From assembly GCA_016946835.1 (NCBI GenBank), contig JACVTC010000016.1, positions 1,013,501-1,077,500 on the forward strand: a stretch of 64,000 nt of DNA, read 5' to 3'. The DNA is from Neocallimastix lanati (nom. inval.) (Eukaryota > Neocallimastigomycota > Neocallimastigomycetes > Neocallimastigales > Neocallimastigaceae). Made by a program: the position numbers and the translations under genes. The notes beneath the pieces were generated by a model, which saw only the letters and a program-made list of their open reading frames with translations, ran no database searches and had not been told where the DNA came from. Of this stretch, positions 57,640 through 64,000 are shown one piece after another. The first letter of the stretch is position 1. Each line of letters starts with the position of its first letter.

Positions 57640-57905
57640 ATATTTATCAAAAGGTAAACATCTCTGTCCAGCGGACGATCAAATCAATATGTAATTCCTA
57701 TTGTTTCTACCATTATCAAGTGGTATTCGACAAAAGGTCAAAGAAATAAAAAAAAAAAAAAAATTCTGATACAGATTCAAATGATAAATTATATTTTAAT
57801 CCACAGGGGGGAGTTATCATCAATGAATTAGAAGAATTAGAGATGAAGGACCTTTTTTCGTTCCTCGAAACTCTTAACCTAGAAATTGAAGTCTTTTTTT
57901 TTTTT
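57640..57905 (+). mobile_element. LINE 3' tail fragment
   Basis: Matches the last codons of the main LINE: YVIPIVSTIIKWYSTKG (main copy: NVIPLICRSFRLMMKWYSIE) and SDTDSNDK...GGVIINELEELE (main copy: PDTDSIDST...GRGVIIEEWEKLE). It is followed by FSFLETLNLEIEVFF and a poly(T). A deletion and poly(A) insertion separate the two blocks. Confidence 0.65.
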
Positions 57906-57940
57906 TTTAATATTAATATAATATAATTTCATATGTAATT

Positions 57941-57988
<48 letters not shown>

Positions 57989-58685
57989 TTTAGTTTTAAT
58001 AAATAATAATAAACTTTTAGTCAATTTTAATAAAAGTTCATTAAAAAGTTTATTCCTTGGTTTAATATTATATCTATATCTATATTTTATAAATATAGAT
58101 TTAAATAGTAAATAAATAAATGGTAAATAAATAAATATTTAAATATATATATAAATGAATATTTAAATATTAAATAAATAAATAATTTTTTATATTAAAT
58201 TTTTTGGTAATTATATTTTAAATTTTGACCAATCATATTCAAGAATTTATAAAATTTTAAAAAAAAAATATTATTTAAAAAAAAAAAAAATTTAAATAGA
58301 AAATATATTAATAGATATATTAAAATATATTTAAAATAATTAATCTTTAAATATATTGTAAATTATATTTTTTTTATATATTTTAAAATTTTTTTTAATT
58401 TTTTCAAAAATTTTTTTTTTTTTTTTATATAAATTATTATTAATAGACTATTAAATACATTTATATATATATATATATTTTTTTTTAATAATAATTTAAA
58501 ATTCAATCCTTTTTCCTTTTTTTTTCTTTTTTTTAATAGAATTTATTTATAAATCATTTTATTATTGTATACCATATTTATTATAATATTATAGTATTAT
58601 TTATTATAAATAGAAAAAAAAAACATATTCAACGTATTATAAACTTTTATTTCAATTATTATAATAATATTAATTTTTGTAAACC
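57906..58685. other. Upstream region of the Alb1-like gene
   Basis: Poly(T) of about 46 at 57941-57986, then AT-rich DNA with (AT)n. No defined promoter element beyond the poly(dA:dT) tracts. Confidence 0.6.
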
Positions 58686-59578
58686 ATGGCTAAGGATAGA
58701 GTTAATAGAATTAGTAAAAATAATTTAAAGAGTAATAGAAGAAGTCGTAGTGCTTTCCGTGCTCGTTCTGGAATTGCAGCTCATCAAGCTGCCACTAAAG
58801 GTGTTACCGTTTCTGAAGTTTTTAATAATGATACTATGTTAGAAAGTAGAAATAAAAAAACTTCAGATATTGTTAAAGATTTATTAAAGGTTAATCCAGT
58901 GAATAACACTAAAATTGGTAAAAATAATGCTCTTATGCGTTCCAAAACTCTTACTAAAAAGAAGTTAAGACAAGTGGTTAAAGCTAAAAGAAATGTAATA
59001 AAAATTTGAAAAAAAAAAAAAAAAGATTTAAAAAATAATAGTTCAATAGAATAGAATTTTATACAGTAAATTAAAATAAGTTATTTTTCAATGGTGGAAA
59101 TAAAGAATGATTCAAAGAAACAAACAAGTAAACAAGCAAACAAATCATAAAAAAAAAAAAAAAAAAGAAAAAGAAATGAAGAAATGAAGAATATCAACAA
59201 TCATTTAAAAATTATTTTTTATTTTGGAATAATAGCTTTCAATTTTTTTTTTAATTTATAATAAAGTAGTTTTGGGAGAAAATATATATATAGGAGGGAA
59301 ACAATTCAAAATCTCAAATTTAATTTTATAAATTTTTAAATAATAGTAACAATAATTGAAATAAAGAATGAATCAACTGAATATTAATCAATAATTCATA
59401 TTTTAATATATATATTTTTATATTAATTTATTATAAATTCAATTATCAAGAAAAAAAAATAAAAAAATAAAAAAATAAAAAAATAATAAAAAATAATAAA
59501 AAAAATCAATAAATTAGTAATAAAATAAAGAATAACCTAATTTATATTAAATTATATCAAATCATACTAATTCCAAAA

Positions 59579-59622
<44 letters not shown>

Positions 59623-60415
59623 AAAAAAAATTAAGATTAACTCAATTTTCAATAACACCAAGAGAATATATATTTGAGCAATATGAATTTATTTTTTAAA
59701 ATTCAGAAATAAATAAAAAAAAACTATTTCAATAAATTGTATATAAATATATATGTATATATAGCGATTATTATAAAAAATTTTTCTCTCCCCCTTTTTT
59801 TTTTTTTTTACCATTCTTTTTATAATAATATATATTGCTATTCAAATTTTATTTAAAAATATATATATTTTTTTAAAATTGATAAAATGAACCTATAATT
59901 AATATAATATTCTATTTTTTATATACATATATATATTTTTTTTTTAATTTTTATTATATATATAAAAATATTTTTATTTTTATTATTATAGGATATTGGA
60001 AGATTAATTGCTAAGGGTGTTTTAACCGCTGATAGTGATATGTCAGGTAAAAATAATAAAAAAAAATTTTTTTTTATTTTATATTTTTTTATTTTCTATA
60101 TTTTATTTAAAATAATAAAATAATAATAAATACAATTATTAAAAAAAAAAAAAAAAAAAAAAATTAAATGAAATTTATTAAAAAATAATTATATTAATAT
60201 CATATAATATATATATATTTCTATTTAATTAATATAAAAAAAATAATTCAATAGTTGATTTAGCCAATGAAGCTATGAAAGAAGAAGAACAAAATAAAAC
60301 TGTTGAAATTAAACCAGCTAGACTTAACCGCAATGGTCCAAATATATTAGAATTTATGGATGCTTCTCAATTAAGTTCCACTGGTACTACTTTAGGTGAA
60401 CCAACTTATGTTTAA
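58686..60415 (+). CDS. Alb1-like pre-60S ribosome assembly protein, three exons
   Basis: Exons 58686-58994, 59992-60046 and 60255-60415 (525 nt, 174 residues). Junction phases match: AAT|GTAATA to TAG|GAT (phase 0), and TCAG|GTAAAA to AATAG|TT (phase 1). The N-terminal half is very basic (MAKDRVNRISKNNLKSNRRS, RSAFRARSGIAAHQAATKG). The middle TKKKLRQVVKAKRNDIGRLI resembles the basic helix of Alb1, and the end (LEFMDASQLSSTGTTLGEP) resembles the yeast Alb1 C-terminus (GTTLG-P). Yeast Alb1 binds Arx1 and travels with pre-60S particles from nucleus to cytoplasm. The identification rests on these short similarities and on charge pattern. Reading exon 1 through to its own stop (107 codons) would lose the C-terminal motif. 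The first intron, about 1 kb, is the longest seen in this window. Confidence 0.55.
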
Positions 60416-60448
60416 ATTAAAAAATTTATAATGTAACAACAACAACAA

Positions 60449-60485
<37 letters not shown>

Positions 60486-61092
60486 TTTAAGAAAAAAAAT
60501 CAACAATACATCGATACTAAGAAAAAAAGAAAGAAAGAAAAAAAAACATATATATATTGATTATTGATCTTATATATTAAAACTTTTTTTTTTTTTTTTA
60601 AAAAAAAAAAAATTCTGAATGATAGAGAATAGAATAATTTAATCTAAAGAATTTTTTTTTTTTTTTTTAATATTCATATTAATTTTTAATTTATTTAAAT
60701 TTTTTAATACTATATAATTTTATATTCATTTTATATATCTTTTTTTTTTTTTTTTTTTTTTTTTTTATTTTATTTTTATTTTATTTTATATTATATTTCT
60801 ATTTATATATATATTATATTCATTTTTAAATTTATCATTTTATTTTATTTTAATTTTATTTTATTTTAATTTTTTTTTTTTTTTTATTTTATTAATCTCT
60901 TTTTATTTTATCTTAATTTTTTAATTTATTATTTTTAAATAAATAAAATGAAATAAAATGAAATAAAAATAAAAATAAAATAAAATATAAAAAAAAATTA
61001 AATAAAAATATTAAAAAAAATCTTACTGCATTATTTTACCTTTAAGATTATAATTTATTAATCTCAATAACAAGTCATTAAAATAAAAATAA

Positions 61093-61147
<55 letters not shown>

Positions 61148-61358
61148 GATACTCTTTAATTAAATATGGATTGATAGATCAATATAAATAGTATAAATAA
61201 TATATATATATATTATTAGTTTTGAAAAGTTTTTTTTTTTTTTTTTTTTTTTTTTTATTTTATTTTTTATAATTTTTGGAAATTTAAAATATATATATAT
61301 ATATAATAAATATATAATAAATAATGAACAAAAATAATAATAAATAAAAATAATAATA

Positions 61359-61427
<69 letters not shown>

Positions 61428-61975
61428 AAAATTAAAATAAATTAAAAAAAACAATTAATAATAATTTATATAAATAAATAAGTCAATTATATAAATATTT
61501 AATAAACATTATAATCTTTTTTTCTAATTTTGTTCTCTTTAAATATCGATTTTAATATTTAAAATTTATTTTTATTTTTTAATTTTTATATATATTTTTG
61601 ATAAATTCTTGATAATTCAATAACTACTACTACTACTACCCATAATAACATTTATAATAAAAATTATAATAGTGTTTTTTTTTTTTTTTTTTTAATAAAA
61701 AAAAAAAAAAAAAAGAAATAATAATAATATAAATTAAGTCAACTCTATTAATATTTAATAAACATTTTATTAATATTTTATAAACTTCTTATAAATGTTA
61801 AATGAAAATTTTATTGTATTTCTTTTTTCTTATATAGTGATAATTTTTATTTTATTTAAACTTTGATATGCCAAAAAGGTAAAATATATATGTATATATA
61901 TATTTATGTAATAATTTTAAAAAAAAAAAAAGATGGAAATTTTTATATATTTAAAATTTATATTTAATCTTATTT

Positions 61976-62032
<57 letters not shown>

Positions 62033-62071
62033 TATATATAAGAAAAAATTATTCCAATTTTTTTAATAATT

Positions 62072-62104
<33 letters not shown>

Positions 62105-63546
62105 TAAATTATTATCATTAAAATTTTTTATTTAATAATTAATAAAACTTTTTTAATAATTATAAAGAAAAAAGTTATTTATTAATTAAAAAGTAACTTT
62201 TTTTAAATGAAATTAAAAAAAATAGTTAAAGTATTTAGTTTTTATTATATAATAAGTTAGTTTAATATATATATATATATATAATTTTTTTGATAACTTT
62301 TTTTTATAGAGTAATATTTTGTTTTTATTTTAATATAAAAAAAAAAAATTTGATATGACTAAAAAAATTTATATATATTTATTTAAAATTTAATGATTTG
62401 ATAAGGAAAAAAAAAATTAAAATTGACTTTGATTTCTTTTTAAAAAAAATAAAAAAAAAAAAATTAGTTATTTAGTTATTATATAATATATAAAGTATTA
62501 AATAATTAATAATTATTAAAAAAGAAAAGGTAAACGTTACCATATAATTTTTATTTATATAATTAATATTTAGTTTATTAATTAATTAATAATAATGATC
62601 ATTGTTATTACTATATATAAAATTTTCAATTATTCAATTATTATTTATTATTATTTTATATTATAACAATTTGATTTCTTATCCACAAATATTTATTACA
62701 TTTATTCATTGTCTTTTTTTATTATACATAAAATACTTATTTATATTATATTTTGTATTGTATTTAAATTATATATATATATATTTGATATCATTGTTAT
62801 TAGTTAATTCCTTGATATTTTTTTTTTAATGTTTTTTTATTATAATAGTTAATATATATATATATATATAATTTTTTTTTTATTTTATTTTATATGTGTG
62901 TATTTTAAATTAATAATAAGATTTTACCCTATTAAAATTTTCAAAAATTCAAAAATTCAGAAAAAAAAAAAAAAAACTTTATTTAATAAAAATTTTCGAG
63001 CAAAAAAAAAAAATTATTTTAATATTTTAATTTTTTAATTTTTTAATTTTTTTTTTTTTTTTTTATAAAATTCATTTGTTACGGAAAAATAATGAAAAAA
63101 AAAAAAAAAAAAAAATAAAAAATAAAAAATAAATTATCGAAAAATAAAATTTATATTTTCGTTAAATTTTTTTTTACTACTACTACTAATAATAATAATA
63201 CTAAAATTTAGATTAGATTATTAATTATTATAATTTTTTAAAAAAAGATTTACATCTTTTATTTTGAAAAATAATGATAAAATAATACAGATTAACAAAT
63301 ATTTATGCAAAATATATTTTTTACATAATTAAATTATTTTATTTTAATTTTTTTTTTATTATTATTTAAAGTTTGATTTTTTACTTTTTTGTTTTTGATT
63401 TATTAATTTAAAAATTAAAGAATATTTTATGTTATATTTTTTTTTTCTTCCTTATAATATTTTATAATACAAAAGTAATTTATATATAATATTTAAAATT
63501 TTATTTTATTTTATTTTATTTTTTTTTTTTTATTTTGATTTCTTAA

Positions 63547-63578
<32 letters not shown>

Positions 63579-63708
63579 TTTGTATGCTTGATTGTTTGTT
63601 TGTTCGTTTGGGGAATAGTTATAAAAGAAAAATATATTGTTAAATAGATATATAGATTTTTTTAATAAAATATTAAAAAAAAATTAAAAAATTAAAAAAA
63701 AAAAAAAA

Positions 63709-63754
<46 letters not shown>

Positions 63755-63776
63755 TTTAAATGATTACAAATTAAAG

Positions 63777-63833
<57 letters not shown>

Positions 63834-64000
63834 TACTAAATTCATTAAAATTAGTTAATTATTTTTATTTTTTTATTTTATATTCTAATTTTTATTTTTT
63901 AATTTTCTTATAATAATAACCCAGGAAATTTTTTTTTTCTTTGATTTTTAAATTTTCTGATATTTTTTTTTTTTTTTTTTTTTTTTACAAACAGTTGTAC
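60416..64000. other. Gene-free right end
   Basis: No gene supported. Contains poly(A) at 61363-61425 (about 63 bases), poly(T) at 61979-62029 (about 51), AAT microsatellite at 61095-61146, (AT)n tracts, and an (AAT)n / (ATT)n inverted pair at 63710-63832. The ORF at 62602-62829 is low-complexity AT translation. Confidence 0.65.
63710..63832. repeat. (AAT)n followed by (ATT)n, forming one large hairpin
   Basis: About 43 bp of TAA repeats (63711-63753) and about 54 bp of TTA repeats (63779-63832) around a 25-bp spacer. The two arrays are exact reverse complements. Confidence 0.9.

Noticed and set aside
60416-64000. Telomere or centromere at the right end
   Set aside because: No telomeric repeat; only simple AT repeats as elsewhere in the window.

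Overview
The window is an extremely AT-rich eukaryotic segment. It has intron-bearing genes, AAT/ATT, poly(A) and poly(T) tracts almost everywhere outside exons, and genes separated by kilobases of low-complexity DNA. The features together fit an anaerobic gut fungus (Neocallimastigomycota): near-pure A/T intergenic DNA, Asn-rich homopolymer proteins, a fungal ribosome-assembly gene set, and an intronless iron-type alcohol dehydrogenase of bacterial style. This is an inference from content; no rRNA or other marker gene is present.

Left part (1-17.5 kb). On the minus strand is the N-terminal 834 codons of an Asn-rich protein with an Arg-Asp/Arg-Glu repeat, running off the window. After about 3.8 kb of non-coding DNA comes a 25-exon plus-strand gene (6354-14822) whose exons join in phase to a 945-residue IPI1/TEX10 protein of pre-60S ribosome assembly. 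A single-exon, highly codon-biased iron-containing alcohol dehydrogenase follows on the minus strand (16282-17454).

Middle part (19-46 kb). This is a transposon graveyard: broken Ty1/copia and Ty3/gypsy pieces, two broken FLYWCH/MULE transposases in opposite orientation, one nearly full-length but frameshifted APE-type LINE, and three LINE fragments (a fourth fragment set lies at 57.7 kb, outside this part). Embedded in it is an unrecognised family of small four-helix membrane proteins. Each gene has the same four-exon layout, the same upstream block with GAAnnTTC palindromes, and the same palindrome just after the stop codon. Copies B (29994-30764) and C (42555-43445) are intact; A, D and an exon-1 relic E are decaying. 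A long imperfect inverted repeat (27.5-29.3 kb against 40.3-41.5 kb) brackets copy B and the main LINE.

Right part (46-64 kb). About 7 kb of repeats (a heptanucleotide array, a near-perfect 48-bp inverted repeat) precede a two-exon, 1082-residue TPR protein with an almost complete Hsp70/Hsp90-binding clamp (52829-56509). A LINE tail fragment and a GC-richer hairpin island follow, then a three-exon gene for a 174-residue basic protein resembling Alb1, another pre-60S factor (58686-60415). The last 3.6 kb shows only simple repeats. No tRNA, rRNA or CRISPR feature was found.
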